Shown one piece after another: positions 48,433 to 59,081 of a DNA stretch of 64,000 nucleotides (position 1 is its first letter; the number at the start of each line of letters is the position of its first letter). The DNA comes from Austropuccinia psidii (Eukaryota; Basidiomycota; Pucciniomycetes; Pucciniales; Sphaerophragmiaceae). The notes beneath the pieces were generated by a model that did not search any database, was not told the DNA's origin, and was given only the letters and a program-made list of their open reading frames with translations. The position numbers were made by a program, and so were the translations under genes. Location of the stretch: the NCBI GenBank assembly GCA_023105745.1, contig JALGQZ010000001.1, positions 47,181,662 through 47,245,661 of the forward strand. Reading direction: 5' to 3'.

Positions 48433-49193
48433 TGTAACAACCATCCATCAAGGGTAAGGGTATTCATTCATACACCCACTCAAACACCCCAAATCAGCAA
48501 ATCCAGTATCTGCATCAGCATTCAGTTTCAGCAATCTTCATTCTGAAACATGCATACAGCTTGGTACATCAATACAGCCTGTCAATACCTGTACAGGTTG
48601 GATTCACCCAATACAGTCTCAATACACCAGTATGGAACTGTATGATCACTCAAGTACACCACACCTCTTGTACAGGTTCTGTACAGATGTACAGGACCTG
48701 TATTGGCCAGACTCAATTCAATCATCAATTATTCTCATGAAAATTCTTCCTCTGGATCAGGGCTGGTGATTCTCACATATACCAGCCCCTCTTTCTCCCC
48801 CCTTGGGACTTTTCCCCAGTTAATTAATTTAGTTTATTTATTTTTTTATAATTATTCTTATCCTTATAATTGGGTATTATAATTATTTAATTTTAAGTTA
48901 GTCTTTGCCTTTTCTCTCTTCACCTGTACAGTATGAGTTGGGTGGCCATATCCTTATTAACCCTTCTCTTTCCATTCTGACAGGTTGAAACAGTGGACTT
49001 GGACTTGTTTGTGGTGGGCTCTTCTATTTCTTACTCTTATTTCTTGTTTCTGCTTTCTTATATTTATTCTTTTAGCAATTTATCTTTAACACTCTTCAGT
49101 GTGTTCCTTCTTACCATATCTTTGAGCCCTCCATAAGTGAGTCCCAGTTTACTGAGTGCCAGGCCCTCTTCACTTCGAAGAGCCCCTGTGACA
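48433..49193 (+). repeat. E 5' LTR
   Basis: TGTAACAACCATCC ... CCCCTGTGACA. Contains dense TACAG/CTGTA motifs (48550-48720), a hairpin decayed by one base (48802-48819) and AGTTAATTAATTTA (48818-48831), complementary to the primer site. Confidence 0.93.
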
Positions 49194-49194
49194 T

Positions 49195-49208
49195 TAAATT
49201 AATTAACT
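49195..49208 (+). promoter_or_regulatory. E self-complementary primer site
   Basis: TAAATTAATTAACT, one base after the LTR, is the exact reverse complement of AGTTAATTAATTTA at 48818-48831 in the LTR. There is no TGG tRNA-type site. This is the arrangement of Tf1/sushi elements, which prime with the 5' end of their own RNA. Confidence 0.65.
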
Positions 49209-49810
49209 CATATTTGATTCCTCTTTCATGCATTTCATTCATTTCTCTCATTCTTCAATTATGATCTTTTCATGATTTTATGATTTTTTCTCTCTCATCA
49301 ATTTTCATCTCATTCATTTCATTCAAAATGAAAATTGATTCTCTTTCGCATTTCAAAAATTCTGCTGACCTTTTCACTTTATTCCTTATCATTCTAATTT
49401 CTCTTTTTTGTCTGAATTCAGGTTTTTATCAGGTTATTTGAGTGGAATTATTTGGGTTAATTGATTCATCCTTCAGGGATTTTATTGATTTGGGGTATTC
49501 AGTGATTTTGGTTTTGAAATTCCTCAAATTTATTGATTGATTCCTCAAGACATTGATTTCACCTCAATACTTTGATTTGACTTTGATTGATTCGATTCCT
49601 GAAGATAGCTGATTTATCCTCAAGATTTGAGTTGATTTATTGATTTGAATTTGATTCCTCAAGAAAATTGAATTGATTTTTGAAGATATTGATTGAATTC
49701 CTCGAGACTATTGATTGATTTCTCAAGTTCATCAAGATTCTCATGTGATTGTTTTGGTCAAGCCTTATTTTATTCAAAGTATCATCAAGTTTTATTTCAT
49801 TTTATACAAA
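49209..49810 (+). other. E leader, TTGATT / CCTCAAGA-rich
   Basis: About 600 nt without a gene, built of irregular repeats of TTGATT and TCCTCAAGA. F has the same kind of leader, about 790 nt. Confidence 0.7.
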
Positions 49811-51172
49811 ATTCCAGTTCAGCATAGCCCCCCAGCCAAAAATACTAGATCCCAAAGAATTAAAGCTGTTCTCACTCCTACAGCAAGGGCTCCTCTTGAC
49901 CGCACACCATCAGTTCATCAACTGAGGGCAAATTTGGACAGAGGACCACCAATGGAAGGAGCAGCACCTTCAAGAAGAAGTGGAATGACATCTAGAAGAT
50001 CAAGATCTTTCTCTGGACTTTTGGGTGGCTACCCTGGCATGTCTGAAGGTGCAAGAGCAAGACAAGGGGAAGTTGAAGATGAAGAGGGGGAAGAGTCTGT
50101 GGAAGAGGAAGATTCTGGCGAAACTGAAGTGGCAGATGCCTTGGCAAATGCTCCAGAGGTGCCTCAGGGTTCTAATCTAGCCTTTTCTAGTCAACCTCTT
50201 GTCTCTCAAACTGATCCAAGTCTCCTCAAGATGATGGAGCAGATGACTCAATTCATGGGGCACCTCACTCAAGCAGTTGCTCCCAGGGACAATTCCAAAG
50301 CCCCTGCTTTCAAGACTCCATCCATGAAGGCACCTGATTCTTTTGGTGGTACTCAAGCTCATAAATTGAGAGGATTTATCCAATCCTGTTAATTAATCTT
50401 CCATAATGATCCAGCAAATTTCTTCTCTGACAGGAAGAAAGTTCTTTACTCAACTTCTTTTCTCACTGGTAGAGCTGGAAAGTGGATTGAACCCTATCTC
50501 TCAAATATTTCCAATGAAGACCCTTCCTACCTCCTCAATAATTGGCCATTCTTTGAATCTCAATTATTCACTCTGTTTGGTGACCCCAATGAAGTCAGGA
50601 AAGCTGAACAAGAGTTGGACAATTTGAGGATGAAGGAAAGTAGTCATGTTTCCTTGTACATTGCAGATTTCAGAAGCTTAATGTTAAGAATTGGAGATTG
50701 TGGGGAAAGAGCTTATATCCATGTTTACAGAAGAGGATTGGCATCAAGATTATTGGATCAGTTGGCTTCTCATCCTGGAACTTTTGATACTCTTCAAGAA
50801 CTTATGGATTTCACCTTAGAATTAGACACAAGATATCATGAGATGCAAAACGAAAAGGGTGGCAATCAGGAGAAGAAGCCTCCAGTCATTGGATCCAATC
50901 AATCTAGGCCTCCTCAAAACTCATCTTCAAAGAGGTTTCACCAGAAGAAGCACAAGAAGTGCAAGCAATTTCAAGCTTCAAAGGATAAGCCCCATGCTGC
51001 TCTCCTCAATAAGGACAATAAATTCATCGGTTCTGAAAAGGAGAGGAGGATTAAAGAGGGGTTGTGTACTTATTGTGGTGGAAAGCATCCAATTGAAAAA
51101 TGCTTCAAGAGACCTCAGAACAAGCCTGGGTCATCATCAGGAGGCTTCCCTAGCAAGCAGGGAAAAGCCTGA
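49811..51172 (+). pseudogene. gag: E gag, start lost and one internal stop
   Basis: Frame starts at ATT CCA GTT CAG, where F has ATG. N-terminal PPAKNTRSQR and basic Ser-rich SRRSRSFSGLLGGYPG, acidic EEEGEESVEEEDS stretch, then capsid-like region (MEQMTQFMGHLTQAVAPRD; KAPDSFGGTQAHKLRGFIQSC). TAA at 50390-50392 replaces a Gln codon of F, after which the same frame goes on through LTGRAGKWIEPYLSNISNED to the zinc knuckle CTYCGGKHPIEKC (C-X2-C-X3-H-X4-C). It ends TGA at 51170-51172, two codons after the slip site, 17 codons earlier than in F. Confidence 0.9.
51160..51166 (+). promoter_or_regulatory. E candidate -1 frameshift heptamer
   Basis: GGGAAAA in the phase CAG-GGA-AAA of gag; slipping back one base enters the pol frame, open from here to 53015. 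Same in F. Confidence 0.6.
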
Positions 51173-53212
51173 GTGGGAATCATGATGTGTTCAATGGTTC
51201 TCACTTATTTCCTTCAAGAGCACAATTGTGCACTCTGAATACTAGTGTCAAGAAATCTTTAAAATTTCTTATTTTCTCTTCTGTCTCTGATATTTTTTAT
51301 AGTATTCTCATTGATTCTGGTGCTACAGACTCTTTTATTGCAAAGAATTTTGTTCTCAAGTACTCATTGACTCTGTCAGAGCTCCCTGAAAAGATTCCTC
51401 TTTTCATTTTGGATTCTAATGAATCCCCTGCCTTGTTCATCACCCATTATACCAAGTGGGTAGTTGACTTGCCTTCCTTCCCAAGCTTTGAATGGGACTT
51501 CTTTATTATACATTCACCCAAGGGAGAAGACCTGATATTGGGGTATGATTTCCTTTACCGTTTTAATCCCATTATTGATTGGAAAAATGGATTGATCACC
51601 TATGATTCTAGTCATAAGGATTCTAGTGGTATTATTCCTTCTACTAGTAATGACTTAGCCACTGCTGTCAACAGTGTTGCTCTGGTTGGTGAACTTAAGA
51701 CACCTTCCCTTCCTTCTTCTGTCCATATCCCTTCCATTATTCCCTCTCAGTCATTACTTCCATTAAGAGATGAAGTCTTTGAAGAGATAAAGGATGTTGG
51801 AGAAGATGTTGCCATATCTTCACTTCATTTCTTTCAAGGGGATATGGACCTTCCTCCCTTATCTTTTCATGCATCCCTGGAGGAGCAGTGGGATGAGGAG
51901 GAAGAGCCAGAAGAGATTGAAACTGTGTTGAAGGTTGTTCCTCCTGCTTATCACCAATATTTGGATGTATTCTCCAAGGTGAAAGCAGCGAAACTTCCTT
52001 CACACTGCGCCTGTGATCACCATATCGAATTGGAGGGTCTTCTACCTCCAATTGGTGTTATCTACTCATTATCAAATCAAGAGTCAGAAACACTGCGGGC
52101 CTACATTCCAGAGAGTGTAGAGAAAGGTTTCATTAGACCAAGCTCCTCTTCAACAGGAGCGCCTGTCCTTTTTGTCAAGAAAAAGGATGGAGGTCTCTGT
52201 TTGTGTGTTGACTACTGCAAACTCAATGCTGTCACTAGGAAGAACAGATACCTTGTTCCTCCTATGAACCAGCTCCTTACCGTATTCAACGGCTCCACTA
52301 TCTTCTCCAAGATAGATTCGCGTGGTGCATATAACCTTCTGAGAATCAAAGAGGGGGATGAGCACTTAAGTGCCTTTAGAACCAAATATGGTAGTTATGA
52401 GTATTTGGTCATGCCATTTGGTTTGACCAATGCTCCTGCTTCTTTCCAAAAGCTAGTAAACAATATCTTTGCAGACTTCTTGGGTGTGTTTGTTGTGGTT
52501 TATTTAGATGATATTATGGTCTTTTCCAGTTCTGAGGAGGAACATGTCAAACATGTGGCCTCTGTCCTCCAAAGACTGAGGGACAAAAATCTGTTTGCCA
52601 AAGCCTCCAAGTGTGTATTCCATGCCTCAAGTGTGGAATACTTGGGCTATGTTGTTTCAAGTGATGGCCTCAAGATGGATTCTTCAAACGTTCAGCAAAT
52701 CCTCAATTGGCCTCAGCCCAAAAACATAAAGGCTCTTCAATACTTTCTTGGCTTTGCCAATTTTTATCGTCGTTTCATTAAAAATTATTCCAAAAAAATC
52801 TCTGCTCTCACTTCCCTTCTCAAAAAAGATTCTCCTTTCATCTTCAATGAGGAAGCTCTTAGTCAGTTTCAAGCACTCAAAGAAGCTTTCACCTCTGCTC
52901 CTATCTTATCCCATTTCAATCCGTCTCTACCTACTATTGTAGAGACTGATGCTTCTGATTATGCGTTGGGCGCTGTACTGAGTCAGGTTAATGACTCTGG
53001 AAAGCATCCCATTGCATCGATAGTCACAAGCTCTTACCAGCTGAAATCAACTATGAAATTCATGACAAGGAACTCCTTGGCATTGTTTGGGCTCTCAAGT
53101 GCTGGAGGGCATTTCTTCTTTCTCTTTCCAATCCTTTTGAGGTCCTGACAGACCACTCTTCCTTGCAGTATTTCATTTCTTCCAAAGTTCTTACTCGTTG
53201 TCAGGCTCGTTT
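51167..53212 (+). pseudogene. pol: E pol: protease, RT, start of RNase H
   Basis: Protease with DSGA (LIDSGATDSFIAKNFVLKY), long acidic linker (EEQWDEEEEPEEIETVLKVV), RT with VKKKDGGLCLCVDYCKLN, MPFGLTNAPASFQ and YLDD at 52501-52512, connection FLGFANFYRRFIKNYSKKIS, and RNase H start (VETDASDYALGAVLSQV). Compared with F, one base is missing near 53016, so the frame reads nonsense to 53148. RT has Cys in LCLCVDYCKLN where F has LRLCVDYRKLN. Sequence ends at the junction at 53212. Confidence 0.9.
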
Positions 53213-54555
53213 TGTGCAATAAGTAAAAATACCTTAAAAAGGCATAAACTCTTGTTTATCTCAGACACCAATGGAAATAAATGTAAAATAAATTGCACCA
53301 TTAAATTCCCCATGAAAGGAAACACATATAACATTTCTATCTCACATCTGTAAATTCAATACTTTAGGAAATAAGCTGAATACATGCACTTTCATGATCA
53401 GCACATATATTCTTGGTTTTTATCTCATATCTCTTCAAATATACATCATAGAGAGTTGAAACAAAAAATAAATCTACCACATGATTACTTTAAGAATAAA
53501 GAGATGAACTTTCTTTGACAAGATATAAACAAGGTTATAAATTTTAAGGGGTTATTCAATGAAACTTCCATAGCTGTTGATGAATTGGTTGTAAAAATGG
53601 CCCAAACTTAAGAAAAATGGATATTCAGGCTCTACCTGTTTGTGCATTAATAATTATGCATTTTTTATTATTATATTCAAGGTACAACCCCCTGAAGTCA
53701 TGCCTTGGAGGTTTAAATGGTAAATTTTGACAGAAAAGATGTGTTACAAGAAAAAGAATAAAAAATAGGGTTTTGATTATGTAATCAAATTCTCTTGAAA
53801 TTTTAACAATGACATGCAAATCTTTCAGAATTCACCCTCTGAATGAGTTTAGCGTTTATAAGCTAAAAGTTATTAATGATCAAAGTTTAAGCTCAAAATT
53901 GATCATTTATGATCACTCACTGTAATCTCATTTTAGGTTTAACAGTCATATAAGTAATAAAACTGGTTAATACTATTATATTATGATTAATAATATGAAA
54001 ATCCACAAACTTTAGGCTTCTGACAAGCCTACGATGTCATCAAATTTAGAATTATAGTGATAACTCTAAATAATGGCGTGATAATGAGATATTATGGCTT
54101 AATTATGATGTAATCATTATTAAACCTTAGATTACTTGTCAATTCCAGTGAATATCATTAGTAAACATTTACTAGAGGCCTGTTGAACTCTGGGAGAGAA
54201 GATTTCACTATAAATACACCTCTTTTTACCTCAATTTCCCCCTTTTATTTGAAACTATTATATATTCAAATAATCGAGTTCATCTTGATTATAATCATCA
54301 ATTTTGATTTGATCAAATCAATCTTTAATTGTTTTTTGGTTAAATTTTTTTAAACTCTATAATCCCCCATAAAACAAGAATATTTGTGGTTTCTTTTAAT
54401 CTTCCTTGTAAATACAATTTAAATAAGTTTTATTTATATCTTTTGGTGTAAGATTATTTATTTTCCTTTTTTTACAATAATTTCTCTTTATTATTTTTTT
54501 TACTAATTGTTAAATTAATATAAATAGTATATATATTAATTCATAGCTTTGATAT
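53213..54555 (+). repeat. H LTR, duplicated copy with empty G site
   Basis: 53213-54397 repeats 26693-27877 at a constant offset of 26,520, without indels and with about 24 differences. At 54393-54397 the single CTTTT is followed directly by the sequence that lies after G at 48274. Ends at the TSD GATAT of O (54551-54555). No gene. Confidence 0.9.
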
Positions 54556-55315
54556 TGTAACAACCATCCATCAGGGGTAAGGGTATTCATTCATACACCC
54601 ACTCAAACACCCCAAATCAGCAAATCCAGTATCTGCATCAGCATTCAGTTTCAGCAATCTTCATTCTGAAACATGCATACAGCTTGGTACATCAATACAG
54701 CCTGTCAATACCTGTACAGGTTGCATTCGCCCAATACAGTCTCAATACACCAGTATGGAACTGTATGATCACTCAAATACACCACACCTCTTGTACAGGT
54801 TCTGTACAGCTGTACAGGACCTGTATTGGCCAGACTCAATACAATCATCAATTATTCTCATGAAAATTCTTCCTCTGGATCAGGGCTGGTGATTCTCACA
54901 TATACCAGCCCCTCTTTCTCCCCCTGGGGACTTTTCCCCAGTTAATTAATTTAGTTTATTTATTATTTTATAATTATTCTTATCCTTATAATTGGGTATT
55001 ATAATTATTTAATTTTAAGTTAGTCTTTGCCTTTTCTCTCTTCACCTGTACAGTATGAGTTGGGTGGCCATATCCTTATTAACCCTTCTCTTTCCATTCT
55101 GACAGGTTGAAACAGTGAACTTGGACTTGTTTGTGGTTGGCTCTTCTATTTCTTACTCTTATTTCTTGTTGCTGCTTTCTTATATTTATTCTTTTAGCAA
55201 TTTATCTTTAACACTCTTCAGTGTGTTCCTTCTTACCATATCTTTGAGCCCTCCATAATTGAGTCCCAGTTTACTGAGTGCCAGGCCCTCTTCACTTCGA
55301 AGAGCCCCTGTGACC
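54556..55315 (+). mobile_element. O: solo LTR at the same H site as E
   Basis: 760 bp, TGTAACAACCATCC ... CCTGTGACC (last base mutated), TSD GATAT at 54551-54555 and 55316-55320. Nearly identical to E's 5' LTR, at the identical target site. Most simply the collapsed second copy of E. Keeps an intact hairpin CTGGGGA/TCCCCAG (54924-54941). Confidence 0.9.
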
Positions 55316-55320
55316 GATAT

Positions 55321-55610
55321 GAGTAATATTATTGTTATAATTGTTTTTTATTATTAAAAAAAATTGTTTCACCCCTTTATTTTTTTTTTTGTAGAAATAA
55401 TAAAGTGCTATAAATATATTAATATTTTTAATATATAATTTATATTTTTATATTAATTCAATAATATAAATTTTTTAAACCATAATTATAATAACTATTT
55501 ATTATTGTACTAATCTTTTATCTTATTCTTTAAATGTCATAAGGAAATTCAGAGTGAAATGAGCAAAATATTGGTAATTTTTACTTTTTGTTTCATAGTT
55601 AAACCTTACA
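55321..55610 (+). repeat. H LTR, terminal piece
   Basis: 290 bp of very AT-rich sequence ending ACCTTACA, the LTR end, followed by CCATA (55611-55615), the second half of H's TSD. Confidence 0.82.
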
Positions 55611-55615
55611 CCATA

Positions 55616-56654
55616 GGCACAGAAGCTTCTGATCATGTCTTCCAAGGTCTGTATAGCTATTTCTACTCAGCCATAAATTTGAGGGTGGTAAGCCATTGAG
55701 AATGATAAAATATTTCCAAACAAGTTATGGAGATTGGTGCATAATTCTGAAGTGAATTTTGCATCTCTATCACTTATGATATTTAGGAATAAGCCTTTAT
55801 GACTAATGAATCTATTCTATATCATTATGGCTGTGTCCATGGCTGTGTCATCTTTATGGAATGGTAAGAAAACTGTTTTTTTCTGTGCCTGTCAACTAGT
55901 ATCAGGCATGCATTAAAACTCCTGTCTCCTCCTGGAGGTAAAGCTGTTAACCAATTCATGTGAACTATTTCCCATGGAGATTTTTCTTCTTGTTTCTGGA
56001 TCATGATTTCAAAATTCTTGCCTTTGGATCTGTTTCATTTTTGAAATCTTTCACAATTTTTGCATTACTCTGAAAAATCTTTTATCCAATTTGGCCAACA
56101 GGAACAGGCTTTCACTTTCTCTAGTGTCCTATCTTCTGGGAGATGTCCAGATACAACATTATCTTGGAATTCCTGTGTTATGGGGTTTATCATAGTTCTG
56201 TCTTTCAAGATCATAACACATTTGTGTTTTGTCTTATGATAGGGAATTCCATCGAGGAGGTGGAATCTTCCCTAATCATATGCTTCATTCCATCCTTCAT
56301 CTAGCTGGGAGAATAATTCTTGTTCTTTGAAATATTTCCTTAAAGGTTGGCATAAGATATGAAAATTTTTGTCCATCTTGTAGCTTTCTTTAACTTTATT
56401 GAAGAATTCTGTGCAATTATCTATAAAACATATGCCTTATATATGGTGTTCTTCTAGTGGTACCCATGCTGGGCTTTCAGATGTATTTGATAAAGCCTGT
56501 CTGCTAAGACCATCTGAATTTCCATGAATATTGCCAGATTTATGAAGTATAGTCATATTTCCTCTATGTTCTTGGATAACAATCTGCCTTATAAGCATAT
56601 GTCTATTTGGTGTATTCATGTTCAATAGGGATTTCACAGAATCACAGTCTGTAA
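55616..56654 (-). pseudogene. J RNase H end and integrase N-terminal two thirds
   Basis: Reads from 56654 down: [49 protein letters not shown], then zinc module and integrase core in many broken pieces, to the region equivalent to [15 protein letters not shown] at 55616. Continues at 26449 on the other side of H. Clearly older than the other elements by its number of stops. Confidence 0.82.
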
Positions 56655-56659
56655 TTACA

Positions 56660-57390
56660 TGTCACAGGGGCTCTTCTAAGTAAAGAGGGCCTGGCACTCA
56701 GTAAACTGGGACTTACTCATGGAGGGCTCAGGATATGGTAAAATGGGAGTACACTGAAGAGTGTAATAAGATGAAATTACTAAAGAAAGAAATATAAGAA
56801 AGCAGCAAAAAATAATAAGAGTAAGAAAATAAAAGAGCAACCCACAAACAAATCCAAGTCCACTGTTTCAACCTGTCAGAAAGGAAGAGAAGGGTTAATG
56901 AGGATATGGCCACCACAACTCATACTGTACAGGAAACAAAAGAAATTCCAATGCTAACTTAAAATTAATAAATATCATACCCCAAATATAAGGATAAGAA
57001 TATTCATAGAATAATAAATCAACTAAAAACTTAACTGTGGAAAGTTCCTCAGGGGGGAGAAAGAGGGGCTGGTATATATGGGAATCACCAGCCCTGATCC
57101 AGACAAAGAGTTTTTATGAGAGGGATTTATGATCTAATTAAATCTGGCAAATACAAGTCCTGTACAGCTGTGAAGGATCTGTACAAGAGGTGTGGTGGTA
57201 TTGAGTGATCATACAGTGTCAGAATGGTGTATCCAAAAAGTATTGCGTAATTTAAACCTGTAGAGAAGTTGACAGGCTGTATGCATGTTTTAGAAAGTAA
57301 GATTGCTGATACACACAGTGGATTTCTGGTTTGAGTTGTTTTAGTGGGTGTAAGAGTAAATATGCTTACCCCTGACTAGTGGTTGTTACA
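56660..57390 (-). mobile_element. P: solo LTR of the E/F family in J RNase H
   Basis: Plus strand reads TGTCACAGGGGCTC ... GGTTGTTACA, 731 bp, with perfect duplication TTACA (56655-56659, 57391-57395). More diverged than E or O; its hairpin has one mismatch. Confidence 0.9.
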
Positions 57391-57395
57391 TTACA

Positions 57396-57498
57396 ACGAG
57401 CAATTCTCCATTCAAATAGTAGTGTAATTTTTCTAGATCCCACACTAAGAGAAATAATTCCATTTTTCTTGCTCCATATCTTGCTTCTTGTGATCCTT
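57396..57498 (-). pseudogene. J RNase H fragment
   Basis: About 100 bp encoding EARYGARKMELFLLVWDLEK and LHYYLNG, continuous with 56654 when P is removed. Interrupted at 57498 by F. The rest of J lies beyond the right edge. Confidence 0.82.
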
Positions 57499-58275
57499 TG
57501 TCATAGCCAAGGAGGCAGGGGCATTACCAATCATCTTCAACAATCATTACCTCATTGGTACCCTTCAAAACCCAACCAGCAACAATCATTATTTCTTGGA
57601 TACCCTTCAAAACCCAATCAGCAAGGGGGTTTCATTCTACATTCTCCAAATACAGTTCCAGATCTCAATACAGTTTCATACAGGCAAGACCCAAATACCG
57701 GATTCACCAAATACAGGCCTTTCATCAATACAGGCGCAAATACCTGTATTGACTGTATAACCTGTATTGGATTCACCAATACAGGATTCAATCCCACATA
57801 CAACTTCTTCCAGCATACAGGCCAGTATCTCAACACTCAAACTCCAAGGCTGGTGTTTCTCACATATACCAGCCCCTCTTCATCCGCCTGGGGGTTTTTC
57901 CCCCAGTTAATTAAAATATTGGATTTATTATTTAATATTATTTTATTTCTCATTTAAGAAATATTATTTTATTATTTATTAAGTTAGTCTTTGCCTTCCC
58001 TCACCTGTTCAGTAGAGTCCTGGTGGCCATATCCTTTATTAATCCTTTTCTCTTTTCTGAACAGGTTGAAACAGTGGTACAGGATTATTTGTGGTTGGCT
58101 CTTTATTATTGCTTTTGTTTTGTCTCTCTTATCTTTTATGCTTATTATTTCATGACTAGGAATTTATCCTCTTACTCTATTACTCTTATCATTTGAGTAC
58201 TCTTCTGAGCCCTCCATAAGTAAGTCTGTTCACTGAGTGCCAGGCCCTCTTCATTTTAGAAGATCCCCTGTGACA
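57499..58275 (+). repeat. F 5' LTR
   Basis: TGTCATAGCC ... CCCCTGTGACA, 777 bp. Contains the AATACAGG/CCTGTATT cluster (57650-57830), perfect hairpin CTGGGGG-TTTTT-CCCCCAG (57888-57906) and AGTTAATTAAAATA (57905-57918). About 50 bp longer than N, mostly from a tandem duplication. Confidence 0.93.
57541..57624 (+). repeat. 42-bp tandem duplication in F LTR
   Basis: Two units, 57541-57582 and 57583-57624, each beginning CAATCATTA and ending CCCAAYCAGCAA. N has a single unit. Confidence 0.85.
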
Positions 58276-58276
58276 T

Positions 58277-58290
58277 TATTTTAATTAACT
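58277..58290 (+). promoter_or_regulatory. F self-complementary primer site
   Basis: TATTTTAATTAACT, one base after the LTR, is the exact reverse complement of AGTTAATTAAAATA at 57905-57918. Relative to E both partners changed so that pairing is preserved. Confidence 0.68.
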
Positions 58291-59081
58291 CATAATTGCT
58301 TCTTTTCCTTTCACTAATTTTATTCATTTATCTCATTCTTCAATTATGATTTTTTCATGATTTTATGATTTTTTATGATTTTTTATGATTTTTATGATTT
58401 TTCTCTCATATCAATTTTCATCTCATTCATTTTATTCAAATGAAAATTGATTCTCTTTCTCATTTCAAAAATTCTGCTGACCATTTCACTTTATTCTTTA
58501 TCATTCTAATTTCTCTTTTGTCTGAATTCAGGTTTTTATCAGGTTATTTGAGTGGAATTATTTGGGTTAATTGATTCATCATTCAGGGATTTTATTAATT
58601 TGGGGTATTCAGTGATTTTGGTTTTGAAATTTCTAAAGATTATTCATTGATTGATTGATTCCTCAAGAAATTGATTTCACCTCAAGATTTTTAATTGACT
58701 TTGATTGATTTGATTTGATTTGATTGACTTCATTTGATTCTTCAAGATACCTGATTTATCCTCAAGATTTGATTTAATTTATTGATTTGAATTTGATTCC
58801 TCAAGAAAATTGAATTGATTTTTGAAGATATTGATTGAATTCCTCAAGACTTAATTGATTTGATTTTGAATTGACTTGATTTACTTGATTTGACTTATTG
58901 ATTGAAATTGATTATTCATAAGCATTTGACTTTGTCATCTTTACTTCTCAAGATTTATTCATATTGATTCACTTCAAGACTATTGATTGATCTCTCAAGT
59001 TCATCAAGATTCTCATTTGATTTTTTTGGTCAAGCCTTATTTTATTCAAAGTATCACCAAGTTTTTATTCATTCTTCTTTC
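58291..59081 (+). other. F leader, TTGATT / CCTCAAGA-rich
   Basis: About 790 nt of repetitive, T- and A-rich leader with many TTGATT, GATTTT and CCTCAAGA words. No gene. Confidence 0.7.

Larger units (their letters stand above)
48433..53212 (+). mobile_element. E: chromovirus-type Ty3/Gypsy element, truncated in RNase H
   Basis: Begins with a 761-bp LTR after TSD GATAT, then self-priming site, leader, gag and pol. It stops abruptly at about 53212, where RNase H coding sequence joins a second copy of H LTR. The junction shares only TG between the two partners. No 3' LTR. Closest relative is F. Confidence 0.9.

Noticed and set aside
26450..55610. H as a full element with E or G as its internal region
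   Set aside because: E and G each have their own LTRs and TSDs inside H; only one LTR's worth of H sequence exists once the duplication is accounted for.
49209..59081. TTGATT-rich leaders of E and F as CRISPR-like or satellite arrays
   Set aside because: The units are irregular in length and spacing, with no unique spacers; they are leader sequence placed between LTR and gag.
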